From: Mesorhizobium sp. M1B.F.Ca.ET.045.04.1.1
GTDB taxonomy: Bacteria > Pseudomonadota > Alphaproteobacteria > Rhizobiales > Rhizobiaceae
Direction of reading: 5' to 3'
Length of the DNA stretch: 64,000 nucleotides
Assembly (NCBI RefSeq): GCF_003952465.1
Contig: NZ_CP034448.1
Location: 3,201,001-3,265,000 of the forward strand
Shown: in pieces, positions 34,789-43,456 of the stretch
Layout: every line of letters starts with the position of its first letter
How positions within the stretch are numbered: the first letter of the stretch is position 1
Notes under the pieces: model-generated
Seen by the model: only the letters and a program-made list of their open reading frames with translations
What the model was told of the DNA's origin: nothing
Database searches by the model: none
Made by a program: the position numbers and the translations under genes

Positions 34789-35523
34789 CTAAATGTCCTG
34801 GTTCTGCGGCAAGATCACCAGGTCGCGGATCGTGACGTTGGCCGGCCGGGTCAACATGTAAACGACCGCATCGGCGACGTCCTCCGATCTTAGCCCTTCG
34901 CGGCTCTCCACCTTGGCGTCGATCGCGGCCGCGTCGGTGTAGCCCCACAATTCGTTGAGGACGACGCCAGGCGCGACCGCGCCGACGCGAACATTGTGCG
35001 CTGCCACCTGACGGCGCAGCCCATGAACGAAGGATTGGATCGCGTGCTTGGAGGCCGAGTAGACGGGCTCCCATTGGAGGGCCTGATGGCCGGAGACCGA
35101 TGACGTGATGACGATGTGGCCGGCCTTGCGCTCGATCATCTGCGGGAGTACCGCGCGCACCAAGCGGAATACGCTGTTGACATTGATCGTAAGCAATTCG
35201 TCCCAGGCATCGGGATCGCCATCAGCGACGTCACCGGCAATGTAGAGTCCGGCGTTCGGCAGCAGGATGTCGATCCGTCCGAACCGGCTGCCGGCTTCGG
35301 AGACGACCCGTTCGACTTCACCTGGCTTCGTCAGATCCGCGGCAATTGCAACAGCGCCGTTGCCGATCCGGTCGGCGATCGCGCAGAGACGCTCGGCGGA
35401 CCGACCGACCAGGGCCAGTTTCGTCCCCTGCGCCGCCAGGGCCATCGCCATGGCGCGCCCGATGCCGGAACTGGCCCCAGTCACCAACACCACCTTGCCA
35501 GAAAGGTCCTGCTGCATTTTCAT
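34789..35523 (-). CDS. SDR-family oxidoreductase (ribitol-dehydrogenase-like), paralogue 1
   Basis: 244 residues. NAD-binding motif TGASSGIG, active site Ser in VITSSVSG and YSASK. The C-terminal VTIRDLVILPQNQDI is nearly the same as in the SDR at 36467, so the two are paralogues from a local duplication. Members like this oxidise ribitol or similar polyols, or 3-hydroxy acids. Its stop abuts the GMC gene start. Confidence 0.85.
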   Translation of the reverse strand: MKMQQDLSGKVVLVTGASSGIGRAMAMALAAQGTKLALVGRSAERLCAIADRIGNGAVAIAADLTKPGEVERVVSEAGSRFGRIDILLPNAGLYIAGDVADGDPDAWDELLTINVNSVFRLVRAVLPQMIERKAGHIVITSSVSGHQALQWEPVYSASKHAIQSFVHGLRRQVAAHNVRVGAVAPGVVLNELWGYTDAAAIDAKVESREGLRSEDVADAVVYMLTRPANVTIRDLVILPQNQDI

Positions 35524-35680
35524 TTCCTCCTATGTCACCATCCCGCAGCCACTCCACACCTTTTAACTTGAAGCCGGTGGGATTTGCTGACCAGACCGGT
35601 TTCACATCCAGATGACCGCGGCAATTCCTGAGCGTTCAGAAATGGCCGGCCGGCAAATACTGGCGAGAGAGACAGAGCCT

Positions 35681-36412
35681 CTATTTGACGCTGAAGCCGC
35701 CATCGGCCATCAGCACCGCACCGTTGATGACTGCTGCTTCGTCTGATGCGAGATAGCGTGCGGCGGCTGCGATTTCGGAAGGCTTGGCGAAGCGTCCGAT
35801 GGGAATATCCTTTTTGGCCTTTTCTCCCTTTTCTCCCGACCAACCGATAAGCGCCATCGGCGTTTCGACCACCGTTGGAGCAATCGCGTTGGCGGTGATG
35901 CCAAACCTGGCCCACTCGATCGCCATCACCTTCGTCAAATTGATCAGGCCTGCCTTGCTGGCGCCATAGGCCGCATGCTCATCGAGGGCGATGACGCCGG
36001 CCTGCGAGGAGATATTGATGACGCGTCCGCGGCCTGAGGCCTTAAGATAGGGCAGGGCTGCGGCGGCCATAAGCCAGGGGCCGCGCAGATTGATCCGCAT
36101 CGTCTTGTCCCAGGCCTCGAAATTTGGTTCCCCGACAGGGAAAATAATGCCGAGCCCGGCATTGTTGATCAGTATATCGATGCCCATCGTCACGCCGATG
36201 TGCTCGACGACAGAAGCGATGGCGCCGGGGTCTTCAAGATCGAGCACGAAGCTCCTATGACAAGCACCCAAGCGCGATGCCAGCTCCGAGGAATCGTTGA
36301 GATCAAGAAGGGCCAACTGCGCACCGGTCGCAGCAAAACCTTCCGCCATGGCTTTGCCGATCCCGCCGGCAGCGCCGGTGATTAGTACTGTTCGACCTGC
36401 CAAATCGTTCAT
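35681..36412 (-). CDS. SDR-family oxidoreductase (classical, 3-oxoacyl-reductase-like)
   Basis: 243 residues. TGAAGGIG cofactor motif, INNAG, active-site Ser in NISSQAG and YGASK, and the C-terminal GAVLMADGGFSVK typical of FabG-like sugar dehydrogenases. It differs from the two ribitol-type paralogues beside it. In this locus it is most likely an NAD(P)-dependent polyol or ketose dehydrogenase. About 150 bases separate it from the next SDR gene downstream, where nothing notable is seen. Confidence 0.85.
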   Translation of the reverse strand: MNDLAGRTVLITGAAGGIGKAMAEGFAATGAQLALLDLNDSSELASRLGACHRSFVLDLEDPGAIASVVEHIGVTMGIDILINNAGLGIIFPVGEPNFEAWDKTMRINLRGPWLMAAAALPYLKASGRGRVINISSQAGVIALDEHAAYGASKAGLINLTKVMAIEWARFGITANAIAPTVVETPMALIGWSGEKGEKAKKDIPIGRFAKPSEIAAAARYLASDEAAVINGAVLMADGGFSVK

Positions 36413-36466
36413 CGGGACGCTCGCTCCTACACAATGAGGGAAGGCTTTTGGCTGCTCGGTTTCGAT

Positions 36467-37195
36467 TCAGATGTCGAAATTGGTCGGCAGGACGATCATG
36501 TCACGGATCGTCACATTGCGCGCCCGGGTCAGCATGAAGATCACTGCATCGGCGACCTCTTTCGGTTCGATCAGACTGCCGTTTTCCTTCGCCTTGCGAA
36601 GATTTTCTTCCGGCCAATCGGCAAGAAGGGCGGAGATGACCGGGCCCGGCGAAACCTGTCCGACGCGGATCCCGTGCTTGTTCAGCTGGCGGCGCATCGT
36701 CTGCACGAAGCATGTCATTGCCCATTTGGATGCCGAATAGACCGGCTCCCACGGCACGGGGAAATGACCGGCAACCGAACTGGTTACGATGATGTCGCCG
36801 CTGCCGCGTTCGATCATATGGGGAATGACGGTGCGGACGTTTTTCATCACTGCGTTCACGTTGAGGTTCAGCATCCGGTCAATCGCATCGAGATCCGTCT
36901 CGGTCAGGTCGCCGCCGATATATGAACCGGCGTTGGCATGGAGGATGTCGAGATGCCCCGCTTTCTCGATGATCCCATCCAGGATCGTTGCGCAGCTTGC
37001 CGGATCAAGAAGGTCGACCTTCAGCGGGATCACCTTGTTGCCCAATCTCTCGCACAGGGTTTCCATAGCCTTTTGGTCGCGATCGACCATGACCACGGTT
37101 GCGCCCTCGCCAAGCATGGCCTCCACGCTCGCCAATCCGATCCCTGAGGCTCCTCCGGTTACTGCTGCAATCTTGCCTTCGAGTTTCCCAACCAT
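36467..37195 (-). CDS. SDR-family oxidoreductase (ribitol-dehydrogenase-like), paralogue 2
   Basis: 242 residues from the ATG at 37195; the frame opens eight codons earlier. Motifs TGGASGIG, HANAG, VTSSVAG, YSASK and the C-terminal VTIRDMIVLPTNFDI. It is close to ribitol 2-dehydrogenase and is the paralogue of the SDR at 34789. The two flank a third, unrelated SDR. It should oxidise a sugar alcohol at C2 to a ketose. Confidence 0.86.
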   Translation of the reverse strand: MVGKLEGKIAAVTGGASGIGLASVEAMLGEGATVVMVDRDQKAMETLCERLGNKVIPLKVDLLDPASCATILDGIIEKAGHLDILHANAGSYIGGDLTETDLDAIDRMLNLNVNAVMKNVRTVIPHMIERGSGDIIVTSSVAGHFPVPWEPVYSASKWAMTCFVQTMRRQLNKHGIRVGQVSPGPVISALLADWPEENLRKAKENGSLIEPKEVADAVIFMLTRARNVTIRDMIVLPTNFDI

Positions 37196-37242
37196 GATAT
37201 CGATCCTATGTTGAGGCACGCCTCGGCGTGCGGTTTGTTCGT

Positions 37243-38001
37243 TTAGTGGGTGGTGTAGCCGCCATCAGCCGTGAGGACACTGCCGGTGACGTAGCTTGCG
37301 GCGTCCGAACATAAAAACAGCGCGCAGGTGGCCATTTCCTCGGGCCGACCGAAGCGGCCCATGGGCGTGTTCTCTGTCCAAATCCGGTTCCAGTCCTCGT
37401 TTGCTATCCCGCCCTGCGTCATGTCGCTGACGACATATCCAGGAGCGAGTGCATTCACCCGGATGCCGCGGGAAGCATATTCGAAGGCCATGACGCGGGT
37501 CATCTGATGCACAGCCGCCTTCGATGCATTGTAGGCCACCTGCAACTGCGGCTTGTTGGCCACTTCACCCGAGATCGAGCCGATGTTGAGGATCGCTCCG
37601 GCTCCCTTCTTCAGCATTGGCATCACAGCCGAACGCGCGAATCGGAAGGGAGCGATGAAATTGGTGTTTGTGATCGCGGCGAGGCGGTCGTCGCCGAATT
37701 CGTGAAAGTTGCCGTGGTCAGCGATGCCAGCATTGTTCACCAGAATGTCTAGTGCACCGAGCCGATCGAGCGTCGCCTGCACGATCCGCGCTGGTGTTGC
37801 CGGGTCGGTCACATCGCCCTGCACCCAGCCGTAGTTTTCGCTCTTGCACAGGTCTCCGGCAGCATCAGTGAGCGTTCGGCCGCTCATCATCACCTTCGCT
37901 CCAGCCTCTCCAAAGAGTTTGGCGATGGCCAGGCCGATGCCACGGTTGCCGCCGGTGACCAGCGCGACTTTGCCGTCCAGCCGGAATTGTTCAAGTGCCA
38001 T
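37243..38001 (-). CDS. SDR-family oxidoreductase (polyol/ketose dehydrogenase-like)
   Basis: 252 residues from ATG 38001 with GGAGAG upstream; a longer frame to 38139 overlaps the GatZ-like gene and is not needed. TGGNRGIG, VNNAG, NIGSISG, YNASK and the C-terminal GSVLTADGGYTTH. It follows the GatZ-like gene by 20 bases. SDRs of this kind next to a tagatose kinase oxidise altritol, galactitol or arabitol in other rhizobia; the exact substrate is unknown here. Confidence 0.86.
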   Translation of the reverse strand: MALEQFRLDGKVALVTGGNRGIGLAIAKLFGEAGAKVMMSGRTLTDAAGDLCKSENYGWVQGDVTDPATPARIVQATLDRLGALDILVNNAGIADHGNFHEFGDDRLAAITNTNFIAPFRFARSAVMPMLKKGAGAILNIGSISGEVANKPQLQVAYNASKAAVHQMTRVMAFEYASRGIRVNALAPGYVVSDMTQGGIANEDWNRIWTENTPMGRFGRPEEMATCALFLCSDAASYVTGSVLTADGGYTTH

Positions 38002-38021
38002 GATGCTCTCCAGTCTTTCGC

Positions 38022-39290
38022 TCATCCGTTGCAGGCGGCGTGATAGGCTTGCAGGCTTTGCGTCACGCGCCAGATCAAAAAGGTCTCGGGCTCGAGCGGC
38101 GCATCTGCGAAGTCTGTAGCGGCGGGCAGGTATTGCCACATCAGGGGAAGTGGGATGTTCCGACCTGTGAGCGCTGCGATCAGACGGGCGACCGCCTTTT
38201 CGGCGGCCTCGGTTGCCCAGTAATAGCGGATACGATCAGACAGCGAATAATGCCGCAGCACCGCTTGGGTCGCTGCGTCTCCGTAATAATGCCGGTTCCA
38301 GTTTCCAGGATCGGCCAGCATCAGCCGTTCCATTTCCTGCTTGAGCGGCCGCTCGCCATAACCCGGCACCAGATCGGACGCGATCAGGTCCAGCGCGTAG
38401 AGCGCCTCGCGCAGGACGAAGGTCAGTTCCGGGCCGACCTTGAGAATGGCAAAGCCGTCTTCGACCAGTCCGGCCAAAGGCTTGGCGCCCTGGTAGTCGG
38501 TGGAATGTGCCTCGAAGACGAGCCCCGGCTCGCCATCCAGCACCCGCACCAGCGACTGAGCCTTCTTTCGGTCATAGAAAATGACGTTGCGGTTGCCGAA
38601 TTCCACGCCGGGCTGCACCACGATGCCAATGACACGGTTAAAAGCATCCGCAAGCCCGGCTTGCGCGAAGGCCTCCCGATGCACGGCAAGGGTCTGGCGT
38701 ACGGCTTCGGGCGCGGTGGGTGTGATGGTGTCGAGCGCATGGTCGGCGCCGCCCGGGGGCGGCACTTCAGTACCGATGATGTAGCAGGGCATGTCCCCGC
38801 CGACGTCTTTCGCGGTTTTCTCGGCAACGGCAGCCAGTCGAACGGCGCGCGCGGCGGTCACGGCGTCGTCGAGCGCCACCGGTTCGTCCTTGCACCCCAT
38901 CGAGGTGTCTAAATGAAGCTTGCGGAAACCCGCCGCGACATAGGCTGCAACCATTTTTTCCGCCTCGGCCATGGCGGCTTCGGCATCCCGGTCGCGCCAG
39001 GGGTTCGGGCCTAGGTGATCGCCGCCCAGCACGATCTGCTCGACCGGGCAGCCCTCCTCAGCGGCGATACGGCACACCAGAGCGACAAAATCGGCAGGCT
39101 TCATGCCCGTGTAGCCGCCCAGATGATTGACTTGGTTGCATGTCGCCTCGATGAGCACCGTCGCCCCGGACTGCAGCCCGTGCCGGAGCGCGGCGCGCAG
39201 GATAATCGGATGCGCGGAGCAGACCGAACTAATGCCGCGCGGCGTTCCGGACGCCCGGTAAGCGGCCAGTTGTTCAAGTTTCACCTGCAT
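38022..39290 (-). CDS. GatZ/KbaZ-family protein (tagatose-6-phosphate epimerase or aldolase subunit)
   Basis: 422 residues from ATG 39290, sharing one base with the kinase stop (TAATG). The family motifs are GISSVCSAHPIILRAAL, VLIEATCNQVNHLGGYTGM, LGGDHLGPNPW, LHLDTSMGCKDEP and VFEAHSTDYQ. GatZ proteins were first described as the non-catalytic chaperone of tagatose-bisphosphate aldolase. No GatY partner is encoded here. As I recall, an Agrobacterium homologue beside a tagatose kinase acts as a tagatose-6-phosphate 4-epimerase, which would explain the missing partner. Confidence 0.85.
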   Translation of the reverse strand: MQVKLEQLAAYRASGTPRGISSVCSAHPIILRAALRHGLQSGATVLIEATCNQVNHLGGYTGMKPADFVALVCRIAAEEGCPVEQIVLGGDHLGPNPWRDRDAEAAMAEAEKMVAAYVAAGFRKLHLDTSMGCKDEPVALDDAVTAARAVRLAAVAEKTAKDVGGDMPCYIIGTEVPPPGGADHALDTITPTAPEAVRQTLAVHREAFAQAGLADAFNRVIGIVVQPGVEFGNRNVIFYDRKKAQSLVRVLDGEPGLVFEAHSTDYQGAKPLAGLVEDGFAILKVGPELTFVLREALYALDLIASDLVPGYGERPLKQEMERLMLADPGNWNRHYYGDAATQAVLRHYSLSDRIRYYWATEAAEKAVARLIAALTGRNIPLPLMWQYLPAATDFADAPLEPETFLIWRVTQSLQAYHAACNG

Positions 39291-40276
39291 TACGTCAGTC
39301 TCTTCGTCGTTCTGATGAAATGGTCCAGCTCCGCCCGCGTGCCAGCACCTTCCATTGGGCCGCGCACCGTCACATTGCGTGCGCCGGCGGCACAGCCGTA
39401 GAGCAGGGCCTGCTCGACGGGCATGCCGAGTCGGCGGCAGGCGATATAGGCGCCACCGAAGCAATCGCCTGCCCCGGTCGGATCAATCTCTTTGACATCG
39501 AAGGCCGCGGCGTCTACGCGCGTTCCATCCTGAAGGAAGCAGCTTGCTCCCTCGCGTCCGCGCTTGAGAACGATCTCGCCGACGCCAAGCTCGAAAAGCC
39601 GGGCGATACTGGCAGCCTCTCCCTCGACGCCCGCAGCACGCTCGAGCTCGTCGCCCGAGGGCAGCAAAAGGTTGGACATCGCAACCAACTGAGCGAAGCG
39701 CGCTTCGGTCTGGTCGTCGTATTTCAACTCCTTGCGCAGGTTGGGATCCAGCGACAGCGTGCCGCCTCGGGCCTTAATCACCTGCGCGGCCTTCTCGATG
39801 ACTGTCCAGGCGCTCGGCATGGATAAGGCCGACCCCATGACGTGCAGATGGCCCGAACGGGTTACCAGCGCCTCGACCTTCTCCGTCCAGCTGAAACGGG
39901 CGGCCGCAGAGGTGCCAATGTTATAGACGAAGTCGCGCGAGCCATCGGTGCGGTATCGTACGAACGCGCTGCCAGTTGGGTAATCCGGAGAAACAGCAAT
40001 AGCTGAAACGTCGACCCCATCTCTCTTTAGACGTTCGATGTTGACGAAGCCGAAATCATCGCTGCCGACGGCCCCGATCAAAGCCGCGCTGCCACCGATG
40101 CGTCCGCACTGGTCGACGAAGATCGCAGGCGCGCCGCTAGGGAAGGGGCCCAAGAGCTCGACAGGCTCCCTGAACCCGACGCCGATTTTCGTAGCGACGA
40201 TCTCCACCAGTATTTCTCCGACCGTTACCGTCGGCCCTAGTGAATCCGGTGCCAGTGTTTTGGAGGGTTCATCCAT
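39290..40276 (-). CDS. PfkB-family sugar kinase (tagatose-kinase-like)
   Basis: 328 residues. The N-terminal PfkB region is TVTVGEILVEIVATKIG, the substrate region includes GRIGGSAALIGAVGSDDFG, and the C-terminal signature DPTGAGDCFGGAYIA carries the catalytic Asp. It should phosphorylate a ketose, probably D-tagatose or fructose-like, at C6. It is coupled to the GatZ-like gene by a one-base overlap, giving a kinase-epimerase pair. The ROK gene is 38 bases upstream. Confidence 0.87.
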   Translation of the reverse strand: MDEPSKTLAPDSLGPTVTVGEILVEIVATKIGVGFREPVELLGPFPSGAPAIFVDQCGRIGGSAALIGAVGSDDFGFVNIERLKRDGVDVSAIAVSPDYPTGSAFVRYRTDGSRDFVYNIGTSAAARFSWTEKVEALVTRSGHLHVMGSALSMPSAWTVIEKAAQVIKARGGTLSLDPNLRKELKYDDQTEARFAQLVAMSNLLLPSGDELERAAGVEGEAASIARLFELGVGEIVLKRGREGASCFLQDGTRVDAAAFDVKEIDPTGAGDCFGGAYIACRRLGMPVEQALLYGCAAGARNVTVRGPMEGAGTRAELDHFIRTTKRLT

Positions 40277-40314
40277 CAGCCATCAAAATCCCGTATATGA
40301 TGCCGTTTCCATTT

Positions 40315-41532
40315 TCAGGCGGCGGAATTGCCTGGATCGGAAACCGCGTCCTTATTCAGCAGCTGGTTGTCGAGCGACACGAAGCGTTGGTGCATCATGC
40401 AAGCAGCTCCGAAGGCGGATCCGTAGGCGGCGTTCTCGTCGAAAATGATCTCGGGGATGGGAAAGGTCGCAGCCTGAAGATCGCGGATGTGGGCGTCCAC
40501 GCGAGCGGCAACCAGGGGGTAGAGTTCCGCAACAGACCCGCCGAGAACAATGCGGTTCGGGTCGATCAGTCTCGAGATCTGGACAACGGCAAAAGCCAAC
40601 AGGCTGGACCATTCTTCGGCAAACTGCACGGCCTCGGGAACACGATCTCGGACATCGCTAAGGAACGCGTCCAAGTCGGCATCCGGATCAAATTGGCGAT
40701 AGGAAGAAAGGATTCGGTCACGGCCGAAAGCCTGCTCCAGATTTCTGTATTGCGAGTTTCGTGTCTTCAGGTGGCCCACCTCACCTGCCAAGCCGTTGCC
40801 GCCGCGAAACAGTTTGCCGTCGATCACGATCCCGCCGCCAACACCGGTTTCGATGACCATGAAAAAGGTCACGCCGTTCGCCGCTTCGTGCTGACTATAG
40901 GTGGTGCCGATGCCAAATGCGTTGGCGTCGTTCTCTGCTGAGACTGGGACTTCGGCCGGGAGAAAGGTGCGAGTAAGGGCCGGGAGATCAAGGTTGCGCC
41001 ATCCGAGGATCGGTGCGACATGGATGAAGCCATTCCGGTCCATCTGCCCCGGCACGGTAATGCCCAGGCCTTGGCATCTCGTCAGGTCGTGCTTCCCGAT
41101 CTCGGAAAATGCCTGGTCGATGGCGGTGCGAACCGCTTCTTCCGGGCCGCTATTGCGGCCTTCGAAACGCCTCGTGCTGCTGCGGACAATCTTACCGGCA
41201 AGATCGATCTCGACGCACGTTATGTGCTCGACGCCAATTTCGATGCCGACAAAAAAGACGGCGTCGGGCACGAGCTCGACAAGTATTCCCGGCCGTCCGG
41301 CTCTGGGCTGGGCGGCCGAATTTGCGGTCTCGTTCTCAGGCACTTCGCGAACGAGCCCTGCCTCGACCAATTCCAAAACGATATTGCCGGCGGACGAGCG
41401 GTTGACCCCCATATGCCTGGCGAGTTCTGCCCGGCTTAACGGACCGAAGCGGTGGAGCGCGTTCAATGTCGCTACCGCGTTACTCTGACGGATCCTGCGT
41501 GGCGAGCTGCTGGGAAAGGTCACGCGAGTCAT
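40315..41532 (-). CDS. ROK-family transcriptional regulator
   Basis: 405 residues from ATG 41532, with GGAG seven bases upstream; the frame extends to 41619 without family-like sequence. An N-terminal MarR-like helix-turn-helix (ALHRFGPLSRAELARHMGV) is followed by a ROK domain (GIEIGVEHITCVEIDLAGKI, GVGGGIVIDGKLFRGGNGLA). The usual zinc motif CxCGxxGC after GEVGH is absent (KTRNSQYRNLEQAFG), so sugar sensing may differ. It probably controls both arms of the polyol locus. Confidence 0.87.
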   Translation of the reverse strand: MTRVTFPSSSPRRIRQSNAVATLNALHRFGPLSRAELARHMGVNRSSAGNIVLELVEAGLVREVPENETANSAAQPRAGRPGILVELVPDAVFFVGIEIGVEHITCVEIDLAGKIVRSSTRRFEGRNSGPEEAVRTAIDQAFSEIGKHDLTRCQGLGITVPGQMDRNGFIHVAPILGWRNLDLPALTRTFLPAEVPVSAENDANAFGIGTTYSQHEAANGVTFFMVIETGVGGGIVIDGKLFRGGNGLAGEVGHLKTRNSQYRNLEQAFGRDRILSSYRQFDPDADLDAFLSDVRDRVPEAVQFAEEWSSLLAFAVVQISRLIDPNRIVLGGSVAELYPLVAARVDAHIRDLQAATFPIPEIIFDENAAYGSAFGAACMMHQRFVSLDNQLLNKDAVSDPGNSAA

Positions 41533-41763
41533 GGCGGGCTCCTGCAAATTCGTTCCCCGGCTATACTTCGCCCGAGCGCCGCTTTCCTCCTGGCGACGCG
41601 GAATCTCGGAACTTTTCATTTCGATGACCTTTTTTGTATGCGCGGCAAGCAGGTCATTGTCGTTCCTTATGTAGCCTCAACTGCCCCGCACATGCGAAGT
41701 ACGGCCAAATCCCTGCGAGGGGTCATCGAACATTTCATCCACATGGAATTGCCTACGGCTTAC

Positions 41764-42225
41764 TCATCGAACATTCCGTGGGGAGTTGCCGTTGACGTCA
41801 CAGACGGCGGCGCGCGGCTTGTCGTTGTCGGCTACGAGCTTATGCAGGACGAGGTCGATTGCGCCCTGTGCCTGGCCGTGGGCATCCTGCGGGCTAAACA
41901 TCACCTGCTCACCGCGCTTTACGGCTTCAAGCGCACCCAACATCTCCCCGGCTTCGACATCGTTGGAGTTGATGTAGGCGTCGTGGAGGGCAGTGTTTGA
42001 GACCATCGCATTGGAGCCGGACACGGGAATGCCGGCTGCCTTTGCGCGCTCGATTGGCTCGTTGCCTGCATCGATGTCGAGCGGGATGAAGAAGATCGCG
42101 TCGGATCCGTCAGTGATCGCGGTGTCGAACAAGTTGGGCCGCGTCAGCATTTCTTGGCGACCGCTGGCGTCGCTTTCATCAGCAATGCCCAAGGCCTGGC
42201 TCATCTTCCCGTCCTCCTCGGGCAT
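41764..42225 (-). pseudogene. Remnant of a sugar-binding ABC protein
   Basis: The frame contains MSQALGIADESDASGRQEML, ITDGSDAIFFIPLDIDAGNE and GIPVSGSNAMVSNTALHDAY, clearly from a RbsB-like periplasmic binding protein. The N-terminal signal peptide and the C-terminal lobe are missing, and the order of the last segments is disturbed (EQVMFSPQDAHGQAQGAI). It lies between the epimerase and the ROK gene and is a leftover of an earlier transporter. Confidence 0.65.
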
Positions 42226-42268
42226 CAGATGGTGCGGGCCAAGATGAGCCCGCGGCTTTCCGGTCCTT

Positions 42269-43156
42269 TTATGCAGCCTCGTTGATCTCGGCCCGGCGCA
42301 CGGCCTCCGACCAATGGCTTTCGATGAAGGCTCTGGCATGCGCGGCGAGCGGATTGTTGTCGTCCCATGTGTCGCGCCAAATGCCGCAGGCGCGCGACAA
42401 AGCCTCATCGACGATGGCGCTGGAGAAGCTTTCGAAGACGACGTCTCGATTGTGGAAACCGATATCGACCAAGGCTGAGAAAATGCTCGGAAAGTCGATC
42501 GTTCCGGTACCGAGATAGCCACGGTAGTTTTCGTTGAAGTGAAAATAGCCCAGCTTGTCTCCCGCCATACGGATGGCGTGAGCCGGACTGGCTTCCTCGA
42601 CGTTCATGTGGAAAGTGTCGAGATGCAGAAGGACGTCATCGCGACCGGTATCCTTGATAAACTTCATGCCTTGGGCGGTCGTATTCAACAGGTTGGATTC
42701 GAAGCGGTTCACCACCTCAAGGACGATCTCCACACCGCAATCCTTGGCAACCTCGGCGGTCGCGGCGACAGTCTCGGCGCTGTTCATCCAGCCGATGCGT
42801 GTTGGCATCCGCTCATACTTGCCGTGCATCGAATAAAGGATGCCGCCCAGCCGGATGCCGCCGATGTCGCGGACAGCCTTGACCGCGTCGGACAAGAGCG
42901 CTCTGCCTTTGGCGACCACGGCCTTGTCCTCGCTCGACACGTCCGCATCCGCGCTCAGCCCCATCGTGACCACAATCTCGATATCCAGCTCCTTGGCCTT
43001 TTTTGCCAGGCGGTCGAGATCGAATTTCTCGGGGCGCAAATACGCAAACTCGATCAGGCGGTAGCCATGCTCCGCCGATTTTTCCAAAGCCATTTCCAAC
43101 CCCTCTTGGGACTGGCCGTTTGTCCAGACAAACGAATGGATACCAAGACGCCGCAT
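42269..43156 (-). CDS. Ketose 3-epimerase-like sugar isomerase (AP-endonuclease-2 fold)
   Basis: 295 residues from ATG 43156, about eight bases after AGGAGG; an ATG at 43162 is too close to that site. It is a TIM barrel with the D-tagatose/D-psicose 3-epimerase motifs VLEVVNRFESNLLNT and LHLDTFHMNVEEA and a C-terminal FESFSS, which supply the metal-binding Glu, Asp, His and Glu. It would interconvert ketoses such as tagatose, sorbose, psicose or fructose and feed them to the kinase. It is divergent from the sugar ABC operon. Confidence 0.82.
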   Translation of the reverse strand: MRRLGIHSFVWTNGQSQEGLEMALEKSAEHGYRLIEFAYLRPEKFDLDRLAKKAKELDIEIVVTMGLSADADVSSEDKAVVAKGRALLSDAVKAVRDIGGIRLGGILYSMHGKYERMPTRIGWMNSAETVAATAEVAKDCGVEIVLEVVNRFESNLLNTTAQGMKFIKDTGRDDVLLHLDTFHMNVEEASPAHAIRMAGDKLGYFHFNENYRGYLGTGTIDFPSIFSALVDIGFHNRDVVFESFSSAIVDEALSRACGIWRDTWDDNNPLAAHARAFIESHWSEAVRRAEINEAA

Positions 43157-43176
43157 TCGCATTCCCTCCTAGCAAT

Positions 43177-43197
43177 TTTGCATGCTAAACATACAAA
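43177..43197 (+). promoter_or_regulatory. Putative operator in the divergent polyol promoter
   Basis: TTTGCATG (43177-43184), CTAAA, CATACAAA (43190-43197): an inverted repeat with one mismatch between arms. It sits 20 bases upstream of the epimerase start and 260 bases upstream of the ABC operon. A dimeric ROK protein could bind it. The rest of 43198-43456 is AT-rich promoter-like DNA without a gene. Confidence 0.35.
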
Positions 43198-43456
43198 CGT
43201 CGCCCTTCAATGCTCCAATTTTGACGTGTGCGCAAGGGCCTCTCTCCGTCGCCAACGGCAGTCAACAAATTCAGATCAAAAATTGCTCAGTTTAATCAAC
43301 ACAATAGCTGATGTCGTTGAGCGACTGAGAAATTCCGCCTTCGCAGCCGCAAAAAGATAATATGCATCTTTACGCAACAAAACCTTGCAAGGTACCGCCT
43401 TTTGCCTTATCAGGGCAGGACGGCAATGAGCCGTTCGTTTTAACAGGGAGGAGCAG

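Noticed and set aside
37507..39401. Long plus-strand frames opposite the SDR and GatZ-like genes
   Set aside because: They mirror well-supported minus-strand genes and have shadow-like composition typical of high-GC DNA.
43286..43329. CTCAGT...ACTGAG inverted repeat in the polyol promoter
   Set aside because: The arms are only six bases and 32 bases apart, easily explained by chance in AT-rich DNA.
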